Of a DNA stretch of 22,204 nt, positions 1 through 7,925 are shown one piece after another. The notes under the pieces were generated by a model. That model had not been told where the DNA came from and ran no database searches. It saw only the letters and a program-made list of their open reading frames with translations. The translations under genes and the position numbers were made by a program. The stretch lies in the NCBI RefSeq assembly GCF_000003605.2, contig NW_003132859.1:64101-86304 (forward strand), given 5' to 3'. Position 1 is the first letter of the stretch. Every line of letters starts with the position of its first letter. Origin of the DNA: Saccoglossus kowalevskii. Lineage: Eukaryota; Hemichordata; Enteropneusta; Harrimaniidae.

Positions 1-63
1 CATATGCGCGAGGGCATGCGTGGCGCGACGACCACCGCCTTTTAAGTAGTATTTGGTATTCAT
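1..63 (-). CDS. possible N-terminus of a gene running off the window edge
   Basis: Read on the minus strand, an ATG at 63-61 opens a frame of 21 codons that stays open to the window edge (MNTKYYLKGGGRRATHALAH, then M). There is an A at -3, and an in-frame TAG lies a few codons upstream, so the frame would begin here. Base composition changes sharply from AT-rich upstream to GC-rich inside the frame. The peptide has a basic Gly/Arg stretch and matches no family I know. It is too short to prove coding; it could be a chance open frame in GC-rich sequence. Confidence 0.22.
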   Translation of the reverse strand, partial: MNTKYYLKGGGRRATHALAHM

Positions 64-524
64 TGTCCTCCTAAGTAACTATTCAAATAATCAAAATCGA
101 GGCTGAAGAATTGGTGAGATTCGAGTAAAGGATAGACCAGTATTTCTTTATTTTTAGGTGAATATGTATATATGTCGGACATGTTTAAATAATGTTGTCA
201 TTTGTTTTGTTATTTTGACAGCAAGCATGACAGATGGGTTTTTATAATAAAAACGCTTGTACATAATCGCTTCGAATTTCCTGTACGCATAGGTAAATAT
301 GTAAGGCATGCATTTGCGGTTGTCTTTATATGTTTGTTTCGAAAACATTTTTTTTTCATTTCACAAATTTCCTTGTTACTAACAAATATAATTAAATTAT
401 TTAAACATGCTCAACAAGTGATATCCATATTGCTTCTTTAAAGAAATGTTGGTACCTTATCCTTATACCTTATGTTTGCAACCCGAGATAAAATAACGGC
501 GTTATTCGTTTTTGTTTTCATTAA
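64..524. other. AT-rich stretch, nothing assigned
   Basis: AT-rich sequence with short T runs. Open frames on both strands are short, low in complexity and have no recognisable motif. I see no gene, repeat or RNA here. Confidence 0.5.
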
Positions 525-765
525 ATATACATGTATGTGTTCATGTTAAAAACAAACAACTTATGGGCAACTTTGTCATATCAGATCACAATCTATAGCT
601 GATTAATAAGCAACGTTTGTTATCAGGATTTCGCATTATAGTTGCCAAAACTGTAAACAAATGACGTCACAGTGAAATAGTACTTTCTGTAATATCAATA
701 GACCATTTGCTGTATATTGCGAGATCCCGCGTTATGCGTGAAATCGAACGTAAAAACATGACAAA
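525..765 (+). repeat. dispersed repeat, copy A
   Basis: This stretch aligns with 8232-8402 in the same orientation. Shared blocks occur in the same order: a TATGTATG-like start, AAAACAA, ATGG-CA, GTCATA, AGATC, AGCT, TTTGTTATC, GTTGCCAAAA / GTTGGCAAAAA, TGTAA, AAATGACG-CACAG and finally TATGCGTGA followed by CGTAAA. Copy A carries about 60 extra bases between the CACAG block and the TATGCGTGA block. The copies differ by many substitutions and small gaps, so the family is old. No terminal inverted repeat or coding frame was found. Copy A contains a perfect TGACGTCA (CRE palindrome) at 662-669, which copy B has changed to TGACGCCA. Confidence 0.6.
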
Positions 766-1148
766 CAAAGGTCATAGCGTCGTAGTGGCGACAGACATCG
801 CGTGGGATTCGACAAACGCGAAATTATTTTGGGGGATATTTCCATGCTTGATAATGTGCTGTAGACATTTGATGACGTTCAATTTCGATGAAGTAACGGT
901 ATTTAAATGCAATATTCCCCTGTCGAAGATCGGCCTTTTAAGTTCAAAATCAAATCGTTCTATTTTGCGGTAGACATTTGGCGCGCGTCTTTCACGCAAC
1001 TCGCAGTTGAACGGAAAATCGCCTATTATGTTAACCCACTTCTAAGCACCATATATACAATATATTCTTATAATAGCTGCCAACATAGGAAGTAAAACTG
1101 CTAATAAATACCGAATACACGCCAAGGGAAATACTATGTTGACTGAAA
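766..1148. other. unassigned stretch
   Basis: Mixed-composition DNA with short open frames on both strands that overlap one another and show no family resemblance. No repeat boundary or RNA gene was found between the dispersed repeat and the palindrome that follows. Confidence 0.45.
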
Positions 1149-1468
1149 GTAAACATGCACGTGCACCGCGTGCGTGACTTGAACCAACGCTCGCGTACGG
1201 CACCTAATCGCGCGCTTCACGCTACGACACGTCTTCGCCTTGGACACCAAAAGGATGCATAATAACCGAGTTTATTATATACAGGTAGCATGAAGGGGTC
1301 GCCCTGGACGAGTTTCATGCTCTCTGCGCGTAATAAGCTCGGTTATTACATTGTTAGCATCCATTTCGGGGTGTCAGATGGCCGAGCGGAAGAGGTGCCG
1401 CGACGTGTAACAGACGATTGAATGCCGTACGCAAGCATCGGTTCAAGTCACACGCAGTACATGTTTAC
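1149..1468. repeat. imperfect palindrome of two head-facing tRNA-derived arms
   Basis: The left arm (1149-1294) is the reverse complement of the right arm (1314-1468), with a loop of about 19 bases (1295-1313). Matching blocks from the outside in: GTAAACATG / CATGTTTAC; GTGACTTGAACC / GGTTCAAGTCAC; GCGTACGGCA / TGCCGTACGC; ACACGT / ACGTGT; GGACACC / GGTGTC; GGATGC / GCATCC; AATAACCGAGTTTATTA / TAATAAGCTCGGTTATTA; GCATGAA / TTCATGC. The arms differ by substitutions and small gaps. Each arm includes a B box in a tRNA-like setting, so this is best read as a SINE-like unit present as an inverted dimer, or as a foldback element that captured a tRNA-like promoter. Confidence 0.75.
1373..1451 (+). 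other. tRNA-derived Pol III promoter relic (A and B boxes)
   Basis: The right arm of the palindrome has TGGCCGAGCGG at 1379-1389, a near-perfect A box of the tRNA-Leu/Ser type, and GGTTCAAGTC at 1440-1449, a good B box, at tRNA-like spacing (about 50 bases). The flanking segments do not pair into a full acceptor stem and no credible anticodon arm is seen, so this is a tRNA-derived repeat head rather than a working tRNA gene. The left arm keeps the B box (1174-1185, minus strand), but its A box is eroded. Confidence 0.6.
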
Positions 1469-1814
1469 ACTGATTTGTCACCGTAACGCCATAAGTGTAA
1501 CAGCGTGCCGTAATTTTGCAGTATTTTACGGGGTATTTTCATCCTGCCATATTAGGAAATGCGAATTCCAAATATGGAATGATTACGCGCTTAAGCGTCC
1601 TCTAATAATAAAATCAAACATGGCTGCGACCAGAGTTTGACCGGACTGCACACAAAGAAGTTCGCTGATTCTGTCTAAACATTTTGAATTTCGGCATTCC
1701 CATAATGTATCCTTGGAAGGAAAAGATGTATAATAATGAGGTTATATTATTTACTATGTTATTTTCTTACGATATATATTACACTGTCTGCAGGCGTAAC
1801 CTGCTAACCCATCT
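1469..1814. other. unassigned stretch between two inverted repeats
   Basis: AT-rich toward its right end. Two short plus-strand open frames (72 and 64 codons) have no recognisable domain and no repeat or splice context. Nothing further assigned. Confidence 0.4.
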
Positions 1815-1945
1815 CTTAAAGCGGGGGGAGTCGTCACCTGCGCATGCGTCTGATGGCCATGAGCCTTTGCGTTTTTAGCGTTTTGTTATCATCGCTTGGG
1901 ACTCAATTCCCGCGCGTGCGCAGGTGACGACCCTCTCGCTTAAAA
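1815..1945. repeat. inverted repeat with 30-bp arms, possible MITE-like element
   Basis: The left arm (1815-1847) and right arm (1915-1945) are reverse complements with few mismatches. The core GTCGTCACCTGCGCATGCG (1830-1848) faces CGTGCGCAGGTGACGAC, and the outer ends are CTTAAAGCG / CGCTTAAA. The interior is about 67 bases and codes for nothing. Each arm has an NRF1-like TGCGCAYGCG box. No clear target-site duplication is visible, so whether this is a transposon or another kind of foldback is open. Confidence 0.6.
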
Positions 1946-2224
1946 TGCATAAAATTAAAACACACCGTACCTTGTATATTTTCGAACATAACACAACTCA
2001 TAACAGTTGAAACTAACTTCAACGAAAATAACTTCAATTCGGCAAAATATATGGACACCTATACAGGGAATTTGCGTGAGAGAATATCGTTATTAATATC
2101 GTTCACGTTTTTACACCGTTTAAACTAGCGGTGGCCGAATCCTTAAATGGACGGGGCTGTCCCACATATCGAACATGGCGTGCTACGCAAAACACCGATT
2201 CTCGTAATGTATATGCGCTTTCAC

Positions 2225-2230
2225 TTTATT
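2225..2230 (-). terminator. poly(A) signal of the coiled-coil gene
   Basis: The plus-strand TTTATT reads AATAAA on the minus strand, about 310 bases after the stop codon of the gene at 2542-3837. It is followed on the minus strand by a G/T-containing stretch. It is the first canonical hexamer after the stop; an AT-rich TATAAA variant lies closer (about 2458-2463). The predicted 3' UTR is therefore roughly 320-340 bases. Confidence 0.5.
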
Positions 2231-2541
2231 TCCCAGAAACAGTTATGAGCAGTCACACAAGCTAATCAATCGAAAATACCCCTTTAAATACTGAACGTTG
2301 GAAATAACGCTGGACATTTTAAACTTAAATTGGCGGGAAATATGCTAAAGCGTTTTAAATATAAAATACAATTGTTTGAAATGTTTCTATATGAATGAAT
2401 AAAACAGGGAGAACAGCTCAGTTCAAAAATATTAATGCCCTGCGGTGCTAAATCTATATTTATAAAATCCGTCGTTGGGGGCGACCTGCTTGTTGGGACT
2501 GAAATAATACGGCTTTCGTAATGTCCGGTCTCACACTCATT

Positions 2542-3837
2542 TTATGGTAGGTGGGGGAGACCAGTTGACTCTTTTTTGTGACGTATACGATGTTCTTTTA
2601 TTTCTTTAAGCATGCTAATGTCTACTTTGATCGGCGGAAGTATGAGTCCACCCTCCGATCTCCTGTGCTTCCTCCTCGTCAATTTGCTCCCTGCTTCGCT
2701 CGCGGCTACCGTTGACGAGTTGTCGCCATAATCTGACCCTCTGGGAGAGGTTTTAGTGTTTTGTTCACCGGACGACGACACAGACGCCATCTTATTTAAA
2801 GAAGTGATCGAATTGCTAAGTTTTCTGTCCACGTCTGATCGCGACTGCACTTTCATATTCTTTATACGGCGCTCGGCGTGTAACTTACGTCGCAACAGGG
2901 ACCCACTAACAGGACTTCTACTTCTCACAAACTTCTTCGGCATCTTCAGATTCATGTCGGCGAAGAGCGTTTCTCTAAGAGGCGGGAGTGGTTTCGCTGC
3001 CTCCTCTTTACGCTTTTTCTCAATCTCGGCCTCTTCCAACAGCTTTAATCGTTCGGCTTCCTCTTCTTGCTCCTTTTTGATCTGCATCAATTGGCGATAC
3101 GCCGGGTTTGTTGGCAACAAAATATTGTTATTATTGTCGAGTTTTTTCGATAATCTCCGTAGAGGTGACTGTCGTTTTTCTTGCAGCAGTCTTTCGCTTT
3201 CCTTTTTTTCTTCTTCCTCTTTTTGTTGCTGTTCCTTCTCATTCTCGTCTTGGGCGATCTTCTCAGCATCCGATAAAGGTGCCTCTTCTGTCGTGGTGGT
3301 GTTCGGGTTTGCATCGATAGGCGGTAAATTGAAGCCGTGTACTTTCTTATTTTCAGTATCGTAACTATACGTAAGATTAACTAGTTTTAATTGCGAATTC
3401 AAATCTTTGGCGAGACTGTATGAATTCGGCCCTCGTAAGTCAACCTCTAGTTTCTCAAGTCGCCTTTGCTTTTTCCTAAGTCGTTCGTATTCCGACTTGA
3501 AGACGGGAAGGTTCGTCCCTTCTTTCAAAGACTGTTCAAATTCCGTGACACTTCGCTGGATTTTCTTTTTTGACTTGTGCATATCGATCAGGTCAATTTT
3601 CATGTAGTCTCTGAGGCGGTAGACACTTCCCATCACCGCGTACTCATTCGACTCGATCTGCTTTGTGCGCATGCGCAGATGAGCTTTCTCCTGCTTGTTC
3701 AAAAATTCGGCGCGATGGCGAATTGCCCTGCTCATGTGCTGCATGTTTTCCAGCTTCTCTGTCGACGTCTGATACAGACGTGACTTGCGCAGTGACAGTA
3801 TGGACGGCATGTCGGATGCTTTGGCAATCGCAGTCAT
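2542..3837 (-). CDS. charged coiled-coil protein, 431 aa, family not recognised
   Basis: A single open frame encodes 431 residues. The start is well defined: the codon immediately before the ATG is an in-frame TAA, and a 3' splice site follows 14 bases further out. No signal peptide or membrane segment is seen. Residues 1-150 are a basic, mostly helical region rich in Arg, Lys, Gln and Met that looks like the conserved core. Residues 185-225 (runs of E, K, Q) and 247-282 are strongly charged helices likely to form coiled coils. Residues 300-400 are a basic Ser/Arg-rich tail, probably disordered, with possible phosphorylation sites (RRLS near 227-230, TSPRGS near 363-368) and a basic cluster TRRKHRR (387-393) that could serve nuclear import. 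A short LPPI/LPPL motif recurs at about 171, 284 and 400. Such architecture is common in cytoskeletal, ciliary and RNA-associated proteins, but I recognise no named domain, so function is left open. The length and composition make chance very unlikely. Confidence 0.9.
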   Translation of the reverse strand: MTAIAKASDMPSILSLRKSRLYQTSTEKLENMQHMSRAIRHRAEFLNKQEKAHLRMRTKQIESNEYAVMGSVYRLRDYMKIDLIDMHKSKKKIQRSVTEFEQSLKEGTNLPVFKSEYERLRKKQRRLEKLEVDLRGPNSYSLAKDLNSQLKLVNLTYSYDTENKKVHGFNLPPIDANPNTTTTEEAPLSDAEKIAQDENEKEQQQKEEEEKKESERLLQEKRQSPLRRLSKKLDNNNNILLPTNPAYRQLMQIKKEQEEEAERLKLLEEAEIEKKRKEEAAKPLPPLRETLFADMNLKMPKKFVRSRSPVSGSLLRRKLHAERRIKNMKVQSRSDVDRKLSNSITSLNKMASVSSSGEQNTKTSPRGSDYGDNSSTVAASEAGSKLTRRKHRRSEGGLILPPIKVDISMLKEIKEHRIRHKKESTGLPHLP

Positions 3838-3853
3838 TTAGTCAACGTGGTCT
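3838..3853 (-). other. 3' splice site and 5' UTR of the coiled-coil gene
   Basis: On the minus strand the sequence before the start codon is a T-rich tract ending in TTTTTAATTGCAG (AG at 3853-3852), followed by 14 bases of UTR that end in TAA directly before ATG. This suggests an intron in the 5' UTR, with the first exon and promoter at higher coordinates. A possible donor (GTAAGA on the minus strand, GT at 4101-4100) would give an intron of about 250 bases, but the choice of donor is not secure. Confidence 0.5.
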
Positions 3854-4019
3854 GCAATTAAAAATAGATACAAATCAAGATTTTTGAAACGAAAAAGACT
3901 CATCTCATTATCATTGGCAATAGAGTTATAGTACAGCCAGTCATATTCACCCTAGCCGTCACAATCACGTGTTATACAGTATCCACATTTAAATTACTCA
4001 TCGAAATGTACAGAACGCC

Positions 4020-4093
4020 GCGTTGCGTCGCGTCGCGTTGCATTGCGTTGCGTCGCCTCGCGTTGCCTTGCGTCGCGTTGACTTGCGCCGCCG
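4020..4093. repeat. degenerate pentanucleotide repeat, GCGTY type
   Basis: About 14-15 units of five bases, mostly GCGTT or GCGTC with variants GCATT, GCCTT, GCCTC and GACTT. It is a CpG-dense island in an otherwise AT-rich setting, upstream of the coiled-coil gene on its 5' side. If transcription of that gene starts further right, this tract lies in or near its first intron or 5' UTR. Confidence 0.8.
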
Positions 4094-4384
4094 TTTCTTA
4101 CGCAATGGCTTCTGGAATGTTGTAGGTTGTATAAAATACACCAAGCGAACTGCCTGATAACTTAAATAATCTGAGTTATAAACTAAGTAATAATTTAAAT
4201 TGTATCTAACCGCAGTACTGTCGCCAGTCGTTCATCATCAATATATGTGTTAATGCGAGGTTTATGATTTTTTAGCTGTACGTTCTACTAAATACCGGCG
4301 TGTCGCCAGACTACACTTCAATATCGCTTCGTTTACAGGTTTATATTTGTTCAACGATCGCAGTGCCTATGTGATGACGTAATA

Positions 4385-4455
4385 GCCCCTCTATCTCAGC
4401 GCCAGTGAGAGCACTCCATGGTAGAGTGAAGGATGCCGGGGTATTCTACCATGTC
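4385..4455 (+). pseudogene. tRNA-like relic
   Basis: The segment has a tRNA-like order: GCCCCTC (possible acceptor side), TATCTCAGCGCCAGTGAGAG (D-arm, with TCTC pairing GAGA and an A-box-like core), then CACTC-CATGGTA-GAGTG (a 5-bp stem with a 7-base loop, like an anticodon arm). The base at position 33 of that loop is A rather than the required T, and the following T-arm does not pair. A perfect 9-bp inverted repeat, CATGGTAGA / TCTACCATG (4417-4425, 4445-4453), would compete with the tRNA fold. A B-box-like GGTTCAAATTCC lies further on, at 4516-4527. Best read as a decayed tRNA or a tRNA-derived SINE head, not a working tRNA. Confidence 0.35.
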
Positions 4456-4535
4456 TATCAGTACATCAATAAAACCGTACGTAATAACATAAGATACTCC
4501 AGGCAGAATGTTTACGGTTCAAATTCCAACTTTAC

Positions 4536-4547
4536 TGCGCATGCGCG
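4536..4547. promoter_or_regulatory. NRF1-type palindrome TGCGCATGCGCG
   Basis: This is a near-perfect match to the NRF1 / palindromic GCGCATGCGC promoter element, located about 700 bases upstream (in gene direction) of the coiled-coil CDS. It could mark the promoter of that gene. An equally perfect TGCGCATGCGCA lies inside the CDS (3666-3677), so the motif alone does not prove a promoter. Confidence 0.3.
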
Positions 4548-5330
4548 ATTATGTCCATTACATGCAATATATTAGTAAGCTTATACAACACGTGAGTAGT
4601 CGTAAAGATTGCACTATTTTTTTTTTTACTTGGCTAACTCACTACATTCCACAATGGCAATAAAACGATAGAACCTGATGGAACAACGCACTACAAAAAT
4701 AATTCTTGTATCAGACCAATTCCCCGACGTTTGAGCATGGTGATTCCGTCGACACATTGCTGCGACTACACAACTAAATCAAATGTAACTATATTTAATT
4801 GAGTTGAACATTTTACGCAAATATTAGTCGAATCAACGAATGACATATTTAGGTATATAGATGTTTCTGCTCACTTGTTAAGCAGGACACTTTGTTGTCG
4901 CATTGTAACAAAGTGAAAGATCATATTCCAATCAACCTAATATTATTATACCAATCTGTCCACAAACAAACAATCGAGCAATTTAATATCCATATTCAGT
5001 TCGGAAGAGAGATAATTCGAGTTTCGTGTCAACTCGAAATGAGTACCAAAAAATAATGCTTTGAAGCGTGTCGCCCCTTTTGATACAACACCCGGTATAA
5101 TCACATTATCAGGAGATCAGTGTGGATGATTACACTCGATGTCCGCGTCAGTGAACAGTGATTTATTCAGATTCAAAAAAGACATGATTGGAATAAATAA
5201 ATCCGACGTGACTGCTTATGAAACACAATTACTGCACAATACGGTGTGAGCTATGCATTATTCGCATTATTATGAGAGTTCACCCACTGAGAACCAATGT
5301 ACGTTACTGGTGAAACTTTTGAATGGATAC
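4548..5330. other. AT-rich unassigned stretch with two perfect short hairpins
   Basis: No gene or repeat recognised. Two perfect hairpins stand out: CACTTTGTT / AACAAAGTG (4888-4896 and 4907-4915, 10-base loop) and TTCGAGTT / AACTCGAA (5016-5023 and 5031-5038, 7-base loop). Stems of 8 bp are expected a few times by chance in 22 kb; the 9-bp one is borderline. A run of about 12 T lies near 4617-4627. Confidence 0.45.
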
Positions 5331-6230
5331 TCGTCTACTGATACTTTTTACGTACTTTTGTTACACGATACACGTATCTGATCGGTAGCATGATTATATA
5401 ATACATGTATCTGATCGATACATGTATCAGATTGGTACGTCGATGTAACAATACAAATATTTGATCGGAAAACTTCCAGTTATTTCGGGTTACTTCTCGT
5501 CTACTGTTACATTTTTGTACTTTTGTTACACGATACACGTATCTGATAGGTAGCATGGTTACATAATACACGTAGCTGATCGATGCTTTGGTAACACAAT
5601 ACACATATACGATTGGTACATCAATGTAACAATACAAATATCTGATCGGAAAACTTTCAGTTATTTTAAGTAGTCACTCGTCTACTGTTACATTTGCGTA
5701 CCCTGGTTACACAATACATGTAATACGTACGTCACGTATACTATATTATACATTACACGTATCTGATCAGACTTCAGTTACTTATACTAGTATCAAATCT
5801 ATTCTTGCACGAAGGAAGGACCTCGGTTCGTGTAACAGTACGTGCATCTGGGCGCAATTTGGTGCCACGATGCACGTATCTGATCAGGACATTGGTTACA
5901 CGATACACGGATCTGATCCGTTCTGTGGTGACACAGTACAGGTACCCAATCCATACGTTGATAATACAAGACATAACCTGCTTGGTACTTTGGTGAAAAA
6001 ATACGAGTATCTAATCAGACATTCGTTGAACAGTAGGTGTATCAGATCTGTACGTTGATGTACAGTGACAGTGCACGTATCTGATTAGCACGTTGTTATA
6101 CAATACACGTATCTGATCGATGCTTTGGTTACATAATATACGTACCATGAACGGTAAGTTGGTTACCCAATCATGATAATTGTATTTGATAGGTACGTTA
6201 TTGGCACAATACACGTATCTCATAAATAAG
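5331..6230. repeat. tandem array with a 32-35 bp monomer
   Basis: The core GTATCTGATC, preceded by TTACACAATACAC-like sequence and followed by GGTACGTTG-like sequence, recurs every 32-35 bases; for example cores lie near 5877, 5909, 5941 (variant), 6006, 6041, 6076 and 6109. In the left third a longer unit is superimposed: TCGTCTACTG recurs at 5331, 5497 and 5678 (spacings 166 and 181), each time with the same following monomers and an AAAACTT-CAGTTATTT linker. Divergence between monomers is high, so the array is old. Because the period is close to 33, some minus-strand frames stay open and read an 11-residue repeat (YVYRVTK and similar); I take this as a by-product of the array. Confidence 0.85.
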
Positions 6231-6283
6231 ACAGAAAACAAAATGGTCCATTCTAAGATACCCATCAGAAACATTGTTCTGCC

Positions 6284-6545
6284 TTAAATAACTCAGCGTC
6301 AACCCAGCAGAAACGCTTATCCACCTAAATAACCCAGCAGTTATTGGTCCATCCTATTAACCCAGTCGCAGTAAACCACATTAAATATCCAGAAACACTA
6401 ACCAAACACTAAATAACCCAGCAGTTATTGGTCCACCTTATTAACCCAGTCGCAGTAAACCACCTTAAATATCAAGAAACATTAACCAAACACTAAATAA
6501 CCCAGCAGAAACGTTGGTTCACCATGTAATACCCGGCAGAAACAA
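6284..6545. repeat. tandem array, 28-bp monomer in 84-bp trimers
   Basis: TAAATAACCCAGCAG starts at 6326, 6410 and 6494, exactly 84 bases apart. Each 84-bp unit is three diverged 28-bp monomers: a TAAATAACCCAGCAG type, a TTATTAACCCAGTCGCAG type and a TTAAATATCCAGAAAC type. The two full 84-bp units are almost identical while the monomers within a unit differ strongly, so the trimer was the last unit to be duplicated. The array begins about 50 bases after the preceding 33-bp array ends. Confidence 0.85.
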
Positions 6546-7925
6546 TTAGCTAAAACCATGTGTGAAACCATAGAGTGTACGCTCCTAAATCATTGCGGGT
6601 TTCAAGGATCTGTGTTATAATGGTCGAAGTACGTCACCAACACGATATGAGGTTGATATTCACCCGGCATGCCGACATCGAAGAGAATATCACCAGAAAC
6701 TCACGAATCGTGTATTCCATGTTGTGTTGTGTACTGAACGATCAACGAGAAAAACAACAACAGATATATGATTAATTACACTGGATTGTGCTCAGACTGC
6801 TATAGAAGTCTGAGGAGTGTGATAGCCACGTTGCAGCGTGGATTGTCAGTGCACGTAATCATACCATGCGGCACAACCATTAGCGGAGATCGTCCAGGAA
6901 AACGTGTCCTGTTAGACATTTGCCATTTGCGCCAAGCTGCATTCGGCACGCGTCGACGAGCTCCAATGATTTCACAATTCGCGTCAATCTTCGATGTTGG
7001 AAAGAGAATATCACGACATGTTACTTGTACCAGATGGAAACAAACATCAAAGTCAACGGCGCGTCTATGTCATCGACAGCACCACGTATACACGTTACCG
7101 AGTCCGCATTTTCTGCAACGATAAAGATAATTGCATACGTACCCGCTGTTTATAAAAATGACGTGTTCGCTAGCCTGATATCTTCGCAGTAATGGCGTCT
7201 CGTGACGTAAATGTAACTAATTTATCATGTCTCAGTGATATATTGGACCATAGGCTGCCCGGGGTCAATTGAACTTGCATACTTCATTACCGAAACTCTT
7301 TAAAACAGACCCCCACCGGAATATGGACCCCCACACAGAGCCGATTAAAACATTCTAAAATATACGGGCAGTCTGTAATATGAACCGAGTAGGCGCCTGT
7401 GCGAAATAGGTCATTGCACAATGTCCATTTCGGCCTCTGACTGTATATTTAGTGTATTACACCGTAGGGAGAGGGGGAGTTGGCGCAATCGTGTTATCAT
7501 GCATTGTTGTGTTGTGTAGTGACGGAACAACACAGCTGTGTGGATACTCGTGGTGATCATGGACTCGTTAAAAAATGTTGAACTTTTTAGAACCGCCAAT
7601 ATAAGCAAAGCATTGTTCTTAACGTAGCTGGAACGTAACTCTTAAATTCAGATTATTTTAATTATTTTGAACACAATTGATACACAAACAAATATTTTTT
7701 TTCTAATTCCAATCACCGTTGAAGTCTGTTTTGCAAATAAGTAACTATTTCATTGAATATTTGTCTATTTTAGGGTGAATCATGGATTGTTTACCGAATT
7801 TGCTTTCAAACCCCTGTTATTCTGTGTTCAAAGATGATGAAAATGAGTGTTCTAAAGTAGCATGTGGCGGGATTGTCAAAGGACGATGACCACGTTCAGT
7901 TGGAGGGGCGGGTCACTGAATTACG
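6546..7925. other. unassigned stretch with short open frames
   Basis: Several plus-strand open frames exist (for example 118 codons at 6768-7124 and 90 codons at 6920-7192, overlapping in different frames), but none resembles a known domain, has splice context, or shows coding-like constraint that I can see. A perfect 8-bp hairpin, CTCAGACT / AGTCTGAG, lies at 6791-6798 and 6807-6814. A short similarity, AATCGTGT followed by TTGTGTTGTGTA, links 6707-6735 with 7486-7518, perhaps two fragments of a repeat. Confidence 0.4.

Noticed and set aside
1374-1452. Working tRNA-Leu or tRNA-Ser gene
   Set aside because: The A and B boxes are good, but the acceptor ends do not pair and no proper anticodon arm is present. 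The segment is part of a palindromic repeat.
2756-3364. 202-codon plus-strand protein
   Set aside because: It lies wholly antisense to the convincing coiled-coil gene, is rich in Ser/Phe/Leu as expected from the complement of Lys/Glu codons, and has no domain of its own.
5335-5637. Repeat protein on the minus strand
   Set aside because: The open frame follows from a monomer length near 33 bases; neighbouring monomers of 32 and 35 bases break the frame, and the DNA-level repeat explains it.
6768-7124. 118-codon plus-strand gene
   Set aside because: No domain, no splice or promoter context, and a comparably long frame overlaps it in another phase. Chance frames of this size are expected.
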